The position numbers and the translations under genes were made by a program. The notes below the pieces were generated by a model. That model was given only the letters and a program-made list of their open reading frames with translations, ran no database searches and was not told the origin of the DNA. A DNA stretch of 54,162 nt from a virus: positions 1 through 54,162 of the IMG/VR virus record IMGVR_UViG_3300044655_000258. The stretch is one strand, 5' to 3'. Shown here piece by piece: positions 23,279 to 30,903 of the stretch; positions within the stretch are counted from its first letter, which is position 1, and each line of letters begins with the position of its first letter.

Positions 23279-23684
23279 CTTTCTTTTCCTTCTTTGGTTT
23301 CGGGAACAGTTTATCACGGTAGGCTCTCATCAGTGAAGCACTCACGTTCTGAATAGCATACGCCTCTATCTCACTACCGGGATTGTCTTCGCAGATATAC
23401 CTGAAGTATTCCTGCACCACATGCACAGCTTCGTGTACCAACAATGTTGCAACGTCGATGCCATCTGTCTCAGGCTTCACAGGTATGCAGACTATGGTGA
23501 CTCTGCTGCCCTTCGGTGTGGTGAAGTAGTGCGTGGTAGCTAGTGCGTCCTGCATCAACCATCTGTCCCAATCTGCGATGGGTATCTTCAAATATCTCAA
23601 TGTGCGATAGTAGTCTGCCTCGGTGGTGCAGACTGCTAAGTGGTCACCTTCTATCAGGCAACGGCTCATCCATTTTGTCGTCAT
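23214..23684 (-). CDS. HExxH zinc metallopeptidase-like protein, 156 aa
   Basis: The ATG at 23684 has AAGGAC upstream. The motif LLVHEAVHVVQEYF gives the zincin signature (His84, Glu85, His88), with GSEIEAYAIQ about 17 residues later supplying a probable third ligand Glu. It overlaps the polymerase start by 65 bp. No signal peptide is present, so it would act in the cytoplasm. The substrate is unknown; similar short zincins recur in phage genomes. Confidence 0.7.
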   Translation of the reverse strand: MTTKWMSRCLIEGDHLAVCTTEADYYRTLRYLKIPIADWDRWLMQDALATTHYFTTPKGSRVTIVCIPVKPETDGIDVATLLVHEAVHVVQEYFRYICEDNPGSEIEAYAIQNVSASLMRAYRDKLFPKPKKEKKDGLPVGHRDLQDSVHILSDQC

Positions 23685-23802
23685 CGTTGTCCTTTGTTTG
23701 TTCAGGTTTATCTCTGCCGAAGATGGCATCCCATCGACTGGCCCATTCTTCATCGGCTACAGAACGTGGTCGCTGTGTAGATCCTTTGCCGCCGTCACTC
23801 AT
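23644..23802 (-). CDS. Small conserved phage protein MSDGGKGS type, 52 aa
   Basis: The N terminus MSDGGKGSTQRPRSVADEEW and the helix RWDAIFGR match a short phage protein type I recognise from many tailed phages. The rest is highly charged. Start and stop overlap both neighbours (41 bp into the metallopeptidase). It has no known function. Confidence 0.65.
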   Translation of the reverse strand: MSDGGKGSTQRPRSVADEEWASRWDAIFGRDKPEQTKDNDDDKMDEPLPDRR

Positions 23803-23929
23803 TGTCGTCCCTCAGTTGTTCATATATGTACAAGTCATGCTCAGCATCTTCAAGATCAGCATAGAGCTTTGCCAGTTCTGTGTTGCCTGTAATGTAGGCT
23901 TCGCGTTCAAGTTCTTTGTAGGTTTTCAT
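23795..23929 (-). CDS. Very small hypothetical protein, 44 aa
   Basis: An acidic helical product (KTYKELEREAYITGNTEL then AKLYADLEDAEHDLYIYEQL). It shares overlaps with both neighbours, continuing the chain of coupled mini-genes. No motif is recognised; the coupling is the main support. Confidence 0.55.
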   Translation of the reverse strand: MKTYKELEREAYITGNTELAKLYADLEDAEHDLYIYEQLRDDNE

Positions 23930-24078
23930 CACGCTCTCCGGTTGTTTAAGATTTGCAACAAGATGTTGACACTCTGTACCAACATCATCTGTTCCATCGG
24001 GTCAAGCTGTTGATAGCTTGGTGTAGGGTGGGGCCATCGCTTTCGTATGGCTTCCCAATAACGTTCTACGTCACTCAT
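23929..24078 (-). CDS. Very small hypothetical protein, 49 aa
   Basis: It begins MSDVERYWEAIRKRWPHPTP and continues with a Met/Gln-rich helix (MEQMMLVQSVNILLQIL). It starts in an ATGA junction and ends one base inside the next ATG. Coupling and reading-frame integrity support it; function unknown. Confidence 0.55.
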   Translation of the reverse strand: MSDVERYWEAIRKRWPHPTPSYQQLDPMEQMMLVQSVNILLQILNNRRA

Positions 24079-24248
24079 AGTATCTCCAATACTTTGATGA
24101 AACCTAGCTCGTCGCCTATCTCGTTAGACCACGCAACTACTTCACCACCTAAGACTTCATCATTGAACCAAGCAATACCATCAGCATCGTCTTCATGCAT
24201 CATGTCATTGTCATAGGTCAACTCAACTAACATTTTGACTGTCTTCAT
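24075..24248 (-). CDS. Small acidic conserved phage protein, 57 aa
   Basis: The product starts KTVKMLVELTYDNDMMH and ends SNEIGDELGFIKVLEIL. This N- and C-terminal pattern is familiar from small phage proteins near helicase genes. It is strongly acidic and beta-prone. It overlaps the helicase stop by ATGA. Function unknown. Confidence 0.65.
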   Translation of the reverse strand: MKTVKMLVELTYDNDMMHEDDADGIAWFNDEVLGGEVVAWSNEIGDELGFIKVLEIL

Positions 24249-25858
24249 AGTACATCTCCTTCAGGCTCGTCTTCAATCTCAAACATTCTACCTGTCTCTT
24301 TGTTGTAGAGCAAGCTGCATGCTGGACCAGTGACACCACTGTATCGATTCTTCAACACACGCACACGGGTGGTGTTGCGCTCAACCAAGTCTTCAGCCTG
24401 ACCGTTACGCTCAAGACCAATCACCATGTCACTAAGCTGTGCAATGGATGCAGACCCACGCAGCTGTGCAAGCGATGTTGCTGCACCTTCTTCATGGCCC
24501 TTATCGCTTGGACGTTTCAAGTGGCTGACCAAGATGAGAGCAATGTTGGTTTCTTGCACCAGCATACGCAGCTTTGTCATCACCTCATCCAATGCTTTGC
24601 GTTCGTCACCACTCTCCTGACTTGAGATGATGATGGACAAGTGATCAAGGAACACATACTTGCACGACATACCCTTAGCCAAATAGCGCACACGGTTGAC
24701 GATGTTCTCAATGCTCGTGCTTCCAAAGTGGTCGAAGAGATAGAGTCGACCTGTACCAAGTGTGTTCTCGAAAGCAATCTTTCTGTCGTCCTCTGACACA
24801 GCAGTGTCGGGCAAATGCAAAGGCACGTTAGCTGCCATCGACATCATAGACAACGCAGTCTTACGCACACTCTCTTCAAGGAACATCAAGCCGATGTTGT
24901 CTTCAGTGTTCTTGATCAGGTGCCATGCCAACTCACGCAGCACTTGCGACTTACCCAATCCGCTACCAGCGGTGATGGTGACAAGCTCACCCAAGCGGAT
25001 ACCATAGGTTAGTTCATTCAGTCCAGCCCAAGGATACTTGCAATCGGCAGGTGCCATAGGCTCTGACACTAAGTCCCACAATGTGCTGCCAGAGACAATG
25101 CCATCTGGTACAAAGGGTTCGCTGGCCCACCAACGACTAACATACTGTGCTTCTTTGCTCTCGCTAAGCCAGTCGCATGCATCTTTAAGATCTGGTAGAG
25201 GCTTGAACAACTTGCACTTGTTGCCGAACAACTCAGCAACTTCTTTAGCAGCTTTCCTACCCGGTTCATCACCGTCAAAGTTGACAACGATGGTTTCAAA
25301 GCTGTTCAGATATTCATACTGTGCTTTGCAATCCTTCAAGGCTGAGCCAGCACCGTTACGCACAGATACTACAGGCCACTTACTACCTGTCATCTGGAAT
25401 GCAGCCAGTGCATCGAACTCACCTTCAGTGATGGTGATGTACTTGCCACCGGACGGGTAGAGGTTCTGCCCAAACAATGTACCTGTTGTCCACTTACCTA
25501 CAGTGGAGAACTTCTTATCCGCTACAGGTCTAACCTTAGCTGCAACAAGCTGACTGTCCTTGTCGTAGTAGGGGAAGTAGAAGTTGCCGCTCTCACGAAC
25601 AACACCATACTTCTCCATCGTACTCTTGGTGATGCGGCGCTCACTCACTGAGACAGAGTTGCCGTTGTTGAAAGCTTTGACAAAGCTCATGTCTGCAATT
25701 GGTTCAATCACTTTTGTTTCCTTGATGATGGTGATGTTTTCGGAAGAGGGTGTGTGTGTACTGCACACGAAGCAGTAGGTGGAGTGGTCGTCGTTGAGCG
25801 ATGCACCATCACTACTACCGCAGTGTTCACAGCTTATGTGTGTGCGAATGAATGCCAT
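24245..25858 (-). CDS. Primase-helicase (T7 gp4-like / DnaB family), 537 aa
   Basis: Domains in order: a C4 zinc motif (Cys10, Cys13, Cys29, Cys32), a TOPRIM fold with TEGEFDA (Glu145) and NFDGDEPG (~193-200), then a RecA-like helicase with Walker A GSGLGKS (~298-304), Walker B VFLDHL (Asp405) and a final segment with Arg-rich RVRVLKNRYSG. It should unwind DNA 5'-3' and make primers at the fork. Length matches phage gp4-type fusions. It works with the polymerase and SSB-like proteins nearby. Confidence 0.92.
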   Translation of the reverse strand: MAFIRTHISCEHCGSSDGASLNDDHSTYCFVCSTHTPSSENITIIKETKVIEPIADMSFVKAFNNGNSVSVSERRITKSTMEKYGVVRESGNFYFPYYDKDSQLVAAKVRPVADKKFSTVGKWTTGTLFGQNLYPSGGKYITITEGEFDALAAFQMTGSKWPVVSVRNGAGSALKDCKAQYEYLNSFETIVVNFDGDEPGRKAAKEVAELFGNKCKLFKPLPDLKDACDWLSESKEAQYVSRWWASEPFVPDGIVSGSTLWDLVSEPMAPADCKYPWAGLNELTYGIRLGELVTITAGSGLGKSQVLRELAWHLIKNTEDNIGLMFLEESVRKTALSMMSMAANVPLHLPDTAVSEDDRKIAFENTLGTGRLYLFDHFGSTSIENIVNRVRYLAKGMSCKYVFLDHLSIIISSQESGDERKALDEVMTKLRMLVQETNIALILVSHLKRPSDKGHEEGAATSLAQLRGSASIAQLSDMVIGLERNGQAEDLVERNTTRVRVLKNRYSGVTGPACSLLYNKETGRMFEIEDEPEGDVL

Positions 25859-25860
25859 AG

Positions 25861-26010
25861 TTATTTGATGTTAAGCCACAACCCAACCTGAGCAAACGCA
25901 TAGCCTGTCCAGATCATACCGTTGCTCAGTTCGCCCTTGCTCCATTGAAGAACGCCGACGATGAGGTAGCCTATGCCTGTAGCGGCAACGATGGTTTGTT
26001 CAATGTTCAT
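25861..26010 (-). CDS. Small transmembrane protein, 49 aa
   Basis: The ATG at 26010 fits the conserved-looking core IGYLIVGVLQWSKGELSN and MIWTGYAFAQVGLWL, giving two hydrophobic segments. Upstream in-frame sequence belongs to the preceding gene's region and looks random. Similar two-helix peptides are frequent in phage genomes. A holin-like or superinfection role is possible but unproven. Confidence 0.65.
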   Translation of the reverse strand: MNIEQTIVAATGIGYLIVGVLQWSKGELSNGMIWTGYAFAQVGLWLNIK

Positions 26011-26011
26011 G

Positions 26012-26485
26012 TTAGTCCCACAAGTTCTGAAAGTATTTACCGAACAACTCAAAGCCTCGCTGCTTACGTGCGTTGTAAGCATCCAAGCCTTCGTGGTCAC
26101 ACTTAATCTGTGACACCTGCTCAAACAAGTCAGCCTCTTCATTCACTTCGCTGTGATCAAAGAACTTGTCATCGCCTGTGCCTTCAGCATGCTCTGTCAA
26201 CGCCCATATCATCTCGTCCAAGACCCAATCCCAACGCTTGTGGAAGTTGTCGTCAGTGTCCCATTCATTCTCAACAGGGGGTGCTGACGTGCTACGCAAC
26301 TCTTCAGGTACGTCCTCGTCATCCACCATACCTGAGCCATGCTTGGTCAGCTTCAGTTGTTGAAGCAGCGGTGCAGCAATGAGGGCTATGGTGTGGTCAG
26401 CATTCCAGCTATCCCACTTGTCAATGAATACATCCTCTTGTCGAGGGGTGCCATCGTCTTGATAGGGTCCGAGAAACACTTTCAT
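26012..26485 (-). CDS. Conserved hypothetical phage protein, 157 aa
   Basis: The central segments LKLTKHGSGMVDDEDVPEEL, RSTSAPPVENEWDTDDN and FHKRWDWVLDEMIWAL form a pattern I recognise from phage proteins of unknown function. The product is acidic and rich in Trp. It overlaps the upstream gene by ATGA. No catalytic residues can be assigned. Confidence 0.7.
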   Translation of the reverse strand: MKVFLGPYQDDGTPRQEDVFIDKWDSWNADHTIALIAAPLLQQLKLTKHGSGMVDDEDVPEELRSTSAPPVENEWDTDDNFHKRWDWVLDEMIWALTEHAEGTGDDKFFDHSEVNEEADLFEQVSQIKCDHEGLDAYNARKQRGFELFGKYFQNLWD

Positions 26486-26736
26486 TTCGTACCTGCCTTG
26501 CTGTATATGTGCATCAGTTTGCTACGGATGATGGCATCCTCACGTTCACGAGCGCTGCCATAGATGGTGCCATAGTTGACGTTGTCCTTACGCTTACGCT
26601 CCACCACCTCTGTTGCCAGCTGTGAGCCTGTCTTAGCAGACTGCTTAGCTTTGAAGACTAGGTCGTCAGCGAAGATGGAAGGACGTGGATGTTGTGCCCA
26701 CAGGAACGGGCTTGTTGGAGGGCAGGTGCAGGTCAT
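26482..26736 (-). CDS. Hypothetical protein, 84 aa
   Basis: The start overlaps the ThyX stop (ATGA). The N terminus is Cys/Pro-rich (TCTCPPTSPFLWAQHPRP). The remainder is helical and basic (LATEVVERKRKDNVNYG, EREDAIIRSKLMHIY). No function is recognised; conserved coupling supports a real gene. Confidence 0.6.
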   Translation of the reverse strand: MTCTCPPTSPFLWAQHPRPSIFADDLVFKAKQSAKTGSQLATEVVERKRKDNVNYGTIYGSAREREDAIIRSKLMHIYSKAGTK

Positions 26737-27377
26737 GATTGTTCTCCAAAGAAAGCAGACATTGTTACAGGTGCAACATCACGCAGCACAACCAGTGCAT
26801 CCTGTGCCACCAGTCGATGTTCCTTCTGTGTAGACGGATCAAGTCGTGCTTGCAAGAATGTAATCCAGCTACGCATAGTGCCGTTGACGTACAGCTTAGA
26901 TGGTGTCAACCCTTCAGGCAGGAGAGCACGGGCTTGTTCTTTGGCAATGCCACGATTCAATGCTTCACCGTACAAATACTCAGCCTCACCAATCATCCTA
27001 GCCTGTGCTGCTGCCCACCACACTGTGAGGTCGAAGTCGTCTGTCTCTAAAGAGTTCTGTCGATTCTTGTCGTCTTGCAAACGGCATTCACGAATAGCGA
27101 AGTCACCGAGTTGTGTAGCGTCAGCATATCTTTGAGAGAATTCTTGGAAGCTAAAGCTTCTGTGTCGCAATAGTTGTCGGGCAATGTCGCGAGTGGTCGA
27201 CACTTCAAGACACACACTAGCCATCTCAAACACAGACCAGTGTGCATTCTTTGCACAATACTTCAGCAGCCCTGCCACGTTGGGGTTGTCTTGGTTGCCG
27301 GGGTTACTGACACGGGCGCAATAGCCGATGTGTTTGTCTGCGTCTGGTGTTGCCCAGATAAGTTTTACGCTGCTCAT
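26733..27377 (-). CDS. thyX: Flavin-dependent thymidylate synthase ThyX, 214 aa
   Basis: The ThyX signature RHRSFSFQEFSQRY (RHR-x7-S, residues 71-84) is intact. The family's helical flanks are present (HWSVFEMASVCLEVSTTRDI before, LLPEGLTPSKLYVNGTMRSW after). It makes dTMP from dUMP using FAD and methylene-tetrahydrofolate. With NrdA/NrdB it gives the phage its own dTTP supply. Length is typical. It is followed after 8 bp by the integrase on the same strand order. Confidence 0.95.
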   Translation of the reverse strand: MSSVKLIWATPDADKHIGYCARVSNPGNQDNPNVAGLLKYCAKNAHWSVFEMASVCLEVSTTRDIARQLLRHRSFSFQEFSQRYADATQLGDFAIRECRLQDDKNRQNSLETDDFDLTVWWAAAQARMIGEAEYLYGEALNRGIAKEQARALLPEGLTPSKLYVNGTMRSWITFLQARLDPSTQKEHRLVAQDALVVLRDVAPVTMSAFFGEQS

Positions 27378-27385
27378 ATCTTTCC

Positions 27386-28489
27386 TTAAAACATTGGTTG
27401 TAAGTCTCTCATGTCCTGAGCCACTGTCGCAGACTTGAGTGTGTGTCTGATGTACGGTGTCAGACTTGATGGTGTTGCATGACCAGTCAACGACATGATG
27501 TTAGTGGTTGCTACACCAGCCATCACCATCTCTGTCACTGCAGTGCGGCGCAGGTCCATAAGCTGTAGCTCATCAGGCAGTTGAGCGTCTTGCATTATAG
27601 CTCTGCCAGCCTTAGCCAGTCCTTGCAAACTATACGGCTGTAGTATGCCAGCAACAGTGCGTGTCGTAGGGAACACATACTTCTGCCAGCCAAGCTCGTC
27701 ACGTTGCTGCTTCAACATTTGTTGCAGGTCTTTAGGTAGCGGGATAGATACCCTTGCCCTGCGCTTGCTCTGTGTCAGCGACAACGTACCTGTCTCAACA
27801 TCATAGCTGTCCCATGTCAACAGACGCATGTCGCCCAAGCGCTGTGCTGCACAATAGGCTGTATAAATCAACAGTGCTAAGCTGCGTGTCTCAAACTTGC
27901 TGAACGCCACAGTCATGAAAGCTTTGATGTGTTCGCGCTCCCATGTCACACGCCTTGGCTTACTTGTTTGTTTCTTCACAGCAGTGAAGGGATTGAAGGT
28001 GGTGAAGCCATTGCGAATGGCATAGCTAAACAACAAACGATAGACAGCCAGCACATGACTAGCCAAGCTAATGCTATGTGCAGCATGCAGGTCATAGATG
28101 CGCTGCATAGATGGTGTTGTCAGGTCTTGCAGCCTGCTGGCATACAGTGTAGTGTGTGTTGCTTTGTCACCTGCCCAGCGCTTGAGGTAGTAGACATAGT
28201 CTTCCTTGCTCTTGCTTGACAGCTTGCTGTAGTCGATGGAGTTGATGTAGCTCTTGACCAGATCCAACACTGTGCTCTTGGTGGTGAGGTGTTTCAGGTA
28301 GCGATGTTCCTTGCGCCACTCATCAAGCACATCGTTCTGTTCGTTGCAATAGTTGATGGCATCGACAAGGTTGGTGCCCAATGCTTTGCGCTTGACGACA
28401 CCAGCTTCAACAGCATCAGATGGTGGTGCATACTTGTAAGAGACTACGCCGTTGCGGTCAACGTGTTGCATGTAACGTGCTAGTTTCAT
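27386..28489 (-). CDS. Tyrosine recombinase/integrase, 367 aa
   Basis: The ATG at 28489 overlaps the upstream mini-gene by ATGA. An N-terminal helical core-binding domain (SSKSKEDYVYYLKRWAGDKA) precedes the catalytic domain: Arg217 in AAQRLGDM, candidate Lys242, box II MDLRRTA (Arg314, with Met in place of the usual His), His337 in SLTGHATP and the nucleophile Tyr346 in TPYIRHT. It catalyses site-specific recombination. It is buried in the replication operon with no adjacent non-coding attP, so a prophage role is uncertain. Confidence 0.88.
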   Translation of the reverse strand: MKLARYMQHVDRNGVVSYKYAPPSDAVEAGVVKRKALGTNLVDAINYCNEQNDVLDEWRKEHRYLKHLTTKSTVLDLVKSYINSIDYSKLSSKSKEDYVYYLKRWAGDKATHTTLYASRLQDLTTPSMQRIYDLHAAHSISLASHVLAVYRLLFSYAIRNGFTTFNPFTAVKKQTSKPRRVTWEREHIKAFMTVAFSKFETRSLALLIYTAYCAAQRLGDMRLLTWDSYDVETGTLSLTQSKRRARVSIPLPKDLQQMLKQQRDELGWQKYVFPTTRTVAGILQPYSLQGLAKAGRAIMQDAQLPDELQLMDLRRTAVTEMVMAGVATTNIMSLTGHATPSSLTPYIRHTLKSATVAQDMRDLQPMF

Positions 28490-28614
28490 AGCTTTGCTTT
28501 CCCGGTAAGAACCCAAACAATCGGGAACATGAACAGTCTGACAAGCCGCCCAAGGACTGACGAGCCACCGCTTGTGTCAAAGTCAATCGTGTATTCTTTT
28601 TTGTCGGTCTTCAT
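28486..28614 (-). CDS. Very small membrane protein, 42 aa
   Basis: The product reads KTDKKEYTIDFDTSGGSSV and then a hydrophobic segment LVRLFMFPIVWVLTG. It starts in an ATGA overlap with the gene upstream and ends in ATGA with the integrase. Two coupled junctions and a clear membrane helix support it. Function unknown. Confidence 0.6.
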   Translation of the reverse strand: MKTDKKEYTIDFDTSGGSSVLGRLVRLFMFPIVWVLTGKAKL

Positions 28615-29117
28615 GTGTTGTCCTTAATGCAATCATCAACTGCCTTGTCAACTTCTTCTGGCGAGTACAGGCCGTGGTCGTAGCCACCTAAGTCCCATGT
28701 TCGCAGTACCTTATATCTGGCGGCTTGGTGCTCAAGCTCTTTGATCCGTTCGCTCAGCAGCTCACGCTCGTCAGCCCTCTCCTGCTCCAGCCTTGCCCTA
28801 AAAGCGTTGGCAATGAAGTCAAAGAATAGCTTGGCGCTCTCGTCTGCATCACCAGTAAACGTCATCTCTGGCCCATTGAAATTCAGCTCACCAACTTGTT
28901 TGCCATCACGGTGGAAGGTGATGTTGTAGTTGGGCTTCATTTCAAGTAGGGTGATTGGTAATTCCGATGGCTGCTTGAATGTGTAGGTCCATGGCTCATA
29001 GTCCAGCCCCAACTCACGGGCGTTATCTGCCTTCTTGTCGAGGGCTTGCTGCTTCGGGATGCAGCCGTGCTTCATGCAGTGCGCCACGGTTTCGCACTCG
29101 TCACATAGTTTGCTCAT
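28611..29117 (-). CDS. Cys-motif hypothetical protein, 168 aa
   Basis: An N-terminal Cys cluster (CDECETVAHCMKHGC, residues 5-19) suggests metal binding. The middle is beta-rich with FTGDADESAKLFFDFIANAF, and a coiled-coil stretch follows (ARLEQERADERELLSERIKE). It overlaps both neighbours by ATGA. The GDADESAKLFFD pattern resembles phage proteins of unknown function. No enzyme call is justified. Confidence 0.65.
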   Translation of the reverse strand: MSKLCDECETVAHCMKHGCIPKQQALDKKADNARELGLDYEPWTYTFKQPSELPITLLEMKPNYNITFHRDGKQVGELNFNGPEMTFTGDADESAKLFFDFIANAFRARLEQERADERELLSERIKELEHQAARYKVLRTWDLGGYDHGLYSPEEVDKAVDDCIKDNT

Positions 29118-29359
29118 GTGTTCTTCTCCTTGAGTTTGGCTTCGAGGGCTTCGGCGTAATCTTCATAGTCAAGCGTCATGCCATCCTTGTCATACAAGGC
29201 TGCACTTTTCTCGGATTCCGTCAGCCCAACCCATGTGCGCTGTGCTCTCTCGTCAGCACGGACAAGCTCGGCTAGTCTGTGTATCTCAGGCATGTACTCC
29301 TGAAACAATCCCCAGTCGTCACCCGCAGCTTCACGGGCCATCTCAATAGTTGTTCTCAT
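29114..29359 (-). CDS. Hypothetical protein, 81 aa
   Basis: The product is acidic and helical, starting RTTIEMAREAAGDDWGLF and continuing LAELVRADERAQ. It overlaps the genes on both sides by ATGA. It resembles small host-takeover-type phage proteins in size and charge, but nothing in the sequence identifies a partner. Confidence 0.6.
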   Translation of the reverse strand: MRTTIEMAREAAGDDWGLFQEYMPEIHRLAELVRADERAQRTWVGLTESEKSAALYDKDGMTLDYEDYAEALEAKLKEKNT

Positions 29360-29532
29360 TTCTGTTCCTCATTCTGTACAGATTGCATACGTTGTTTACA
29401 ATGAGCAACACAGACACCACAGATGTGCTTACCTGTACCGCTTGAGAAGAAGTGCTTAGCGTCTGTCTCGGGTGTGCCACAGAAGCTACACTTCGGGATG
29501 GGTCTTTTGAATGGTAGTACTTCAGTGGTCAT
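29356..29532 (-). CDS. ClpX-type C4 zinc-finger miniprotein, 58 aa
   Basis: Cys15, Cys18, Cys38 and Cys41 give exactly the C-x2-C-x19-C-x2-C spacing of the ClpX N-terminal zinc-binding domain, in the context KCSFCGTP ... FFSSGTGKHICGVCVAHC. In ClpX this domain dimerises and binds adaptors and substrates. Here it stands alone, with no AAA+ part. It could act as a decoy or adaptor for host ClpXP; this is inference. ATGA overlaps on both sides support the gene. Confidence 0.75.
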   Translation of the reverse strand: MTTEVLPFKRPIPKCSFCGTPETDAKHFFSSGTGKHICGVCVAHCKQRMQSVQNEEQK

Positions 29533-29714
29533 TGCTTCTCCTCAATTGCATCATTTACTTGATGAGCGTCAAGCTGCGCAGACCACATACTCACGGAGCA
29601 TCTACGCTTGATTGATCCACACTTCTCGCATTCACATACTTGATGTAAGTTGCCATTGAAGTCTTGGATCACCCTGCTCCAACGACCCCACTTGTGCCAA
29701 CAAAATTTAAACAT
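29529..29714 (-). CDS. Small Cys-containing phage protein, 61 aa
   Basis: Features are KFCWHKWGRWS and VCECEKCGSIKRR, giving a likely zinc-binding C-x-C-x2-C group with an additional upstream Cys. Aromatic residues dominate the N terminus. It overlaps the ClpX-type gene by ATGA and the upstream gene by 8 bp. This small zinc-ribbon form is common in phages, function unknown. Confidence 0.65.
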   Translation of the reverse strand: MFKFCWHKWGRWSRVIQDFNGNLHQVCECEKCGSIKRRCSVSMWSAQLDAHQVNDAIEEKQ

Positions 29715-29913
29715 TGCTTTCTTCCTTTCGTTTCTTAGGCAGAGGTGCCCACCCTACCCAGAATGTTTCCTTACCGTGATACTCTCCGTACACAGCAACA
29801 CCATGCACACTGAGTAGCTGCACCTTCGCAGACTTCGGGCATGTCTCCATTGGTTGCCAATAGTATTCGGTGTCGACGATGGCTGTGCCGTCCTTGGTTA
29901 GTCTAACTGTCAT
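29707..29913 (-). CDS. DUF551-like small phage protein, 68 aa
   Basis: The order YWQPMETCPKSAKVQLL, then VAVYGEYHGKE, then FWVGWAPLPKKR recalls the phage DUF551-like pattern (W-P-x-P-x ... W-x-P-L-P). The product is beta-rich. It overlaps the ADP-ribosylglycohydrolase gene by ATGA. Function of the family is unknown. Confidence 0.7.
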   Translation of the reverse strand: MTVRLTKDGTAIVDTEYYWQPMETCPKSAKVQLLSVHGVAVYGEYHGKETFWVGWAPLPKKRKEESNV

Positions 29914-30734
29914 GTGTTCCCCATAGCATAAAGCTTTTGTGCAACAGCAAGCAACTCGTCATGCTGTACCAGCTTATCAAGCCACCGTTGAGGGATGGCA
30001 TCGTAGCCATACAAACGACCAGCAATCATACCTGTCACAGCACCAACTGTGTCAGCGTCACCACCCTTGTTGATGGCATGGACAACAGCGTCTTCAAAGG
30101 ACGATGTTGCACAGACAGACTGCCATGCCGATGCATAGCATCCCATCACTGTGCCGCTCTCTTCCTTGATGCCCTTGTCGAACAGGGCTTGATCACCAAC
30201 GGTGACACCATCAAACAACTCAGCAGCCAGTGCAGCGCTGTAGGCTACGCAGTTGCCAGTGCCATGAGTGAGTAAGCCACCAGCTACGCTGTCAGCAATC
30301 GCCATCGTCTTGTTGTTGTGGTTGAACAGGATGTGTGGTGCCAGTCGCATGATGCCACCGTTACCGTCTGTCATGAACGAACAACAGCCACCGAAGGGAC
30401 GCTTGTTAGAGCTTGCACTCAGCGCTTCAGCAGTAGTAGTTCCAATATCAAAACAATAAGATCGAGTGCCGAATGTTCCACTGTTTCTCCATTGCTTGAA
30501 GTTTTGGGCGATAGCGCCCGGTGCAAAGCGTTTGTATGAGATGTATGCATCAGCGATAGCCATCGCCATAGCACCATCATCTGTCCACTCACCGGGGCTT
30601 GTCTCATGCACACCACCACCGACCATGTCCTTGAGTGGGTTGCCAGTGTTAGGCTCTGTGAATTCCAATGGTGCGCCGAGTGCATCACCAATAAACAAAC
30701 CCATGAACATACCGATAGCGTTGTTGTTTTGCAT
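29910..30734 (-). CDS. ADP-ribosylglycohydrolase (DraG/ARH-like), 274 aa
   Basis: The ATG at 30734 has AAGGAAG upstream and starts just before GMFMGLFIGDALGAPLEF, the usual N-terminal motif. The metal-binding blocks are EWTDDGAMAMAIADAY near residue 50 and GGDADTVGAVTGMIAGRLYG near the C terminus. Family members remove ADP-ribose from proteins or nucleic acids with two Mg ions. In a phage it may reverse host or defence ADP-ribosylation. The longer in-frame start would run into the tRNA gene and is rejected. Confidence 0.9.
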   Translation of the reverse strand: MQNNNAIGMFMGLFIGDALGAPLEFTEPNTGNPLKDMVGGGVHETSPGEWTDDGAMAMAIADAYISYKRFAPGAIAQNFKQWRNSGTFGTRSYCFDIGTTTAEALSASSNKRPFGGCCSFMTDGNGGIMRLAPHILFNHNNKTMAIADSVAGGLLTHGTGNCVAYSAALAAELFDGVTVGDQALFDKGIKEESGTVMGCYASAWQSVCATSSFEDAVVHAINKGGDADTVGAVTGMIAGRLYGYDAIPQRWLDKLVQHDELLAVAQKLYAMGNT

Positions 30735-30756
30735 GCACTTCCTTGTGTTGTTGTGT

Positions 30757-30831
30757 TGGTGTGACGTACTGGATTCGAACCAATGACCAAGCAATTATGA
30801 GCTGCCTGCTCTACCACTGAGCTAACGTCAC
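30757..30831 (-). tRNA. tRNA-Met/Ile2 (anticodon CAT), CCA encoded
   Basis: A full cloverleaf folds on the minus strand: 7-bp acceptor GTGACGT/ACGTCAC, D-arm GCTC/GAGC, anticodon loop CTCATAA, T-arm ATTGG-TTCGAAT-CCAGT, discriminator A and an encoded CCA. The anticodon stem has two G-T wobbles. CAT could read Met, or Ile if C34 is lysidinylated. Confidence 0.93.
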
Positions 30832-30903
30832 GTTTGCACGTCTCTCCGTGCTGTCACCGATTGTCTAACAGAAAAACCCCATAGCGGTTAAGGCCATCAG
30901 CGT

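Noticed and set aside
29910-30794. Longer start for the ADP-ribosylglycohydrolase
   Set aside because: The extension runs through the tRNA gene, lacks family sequence and has no ribosome site, whereas the ATG at 30734 has one.
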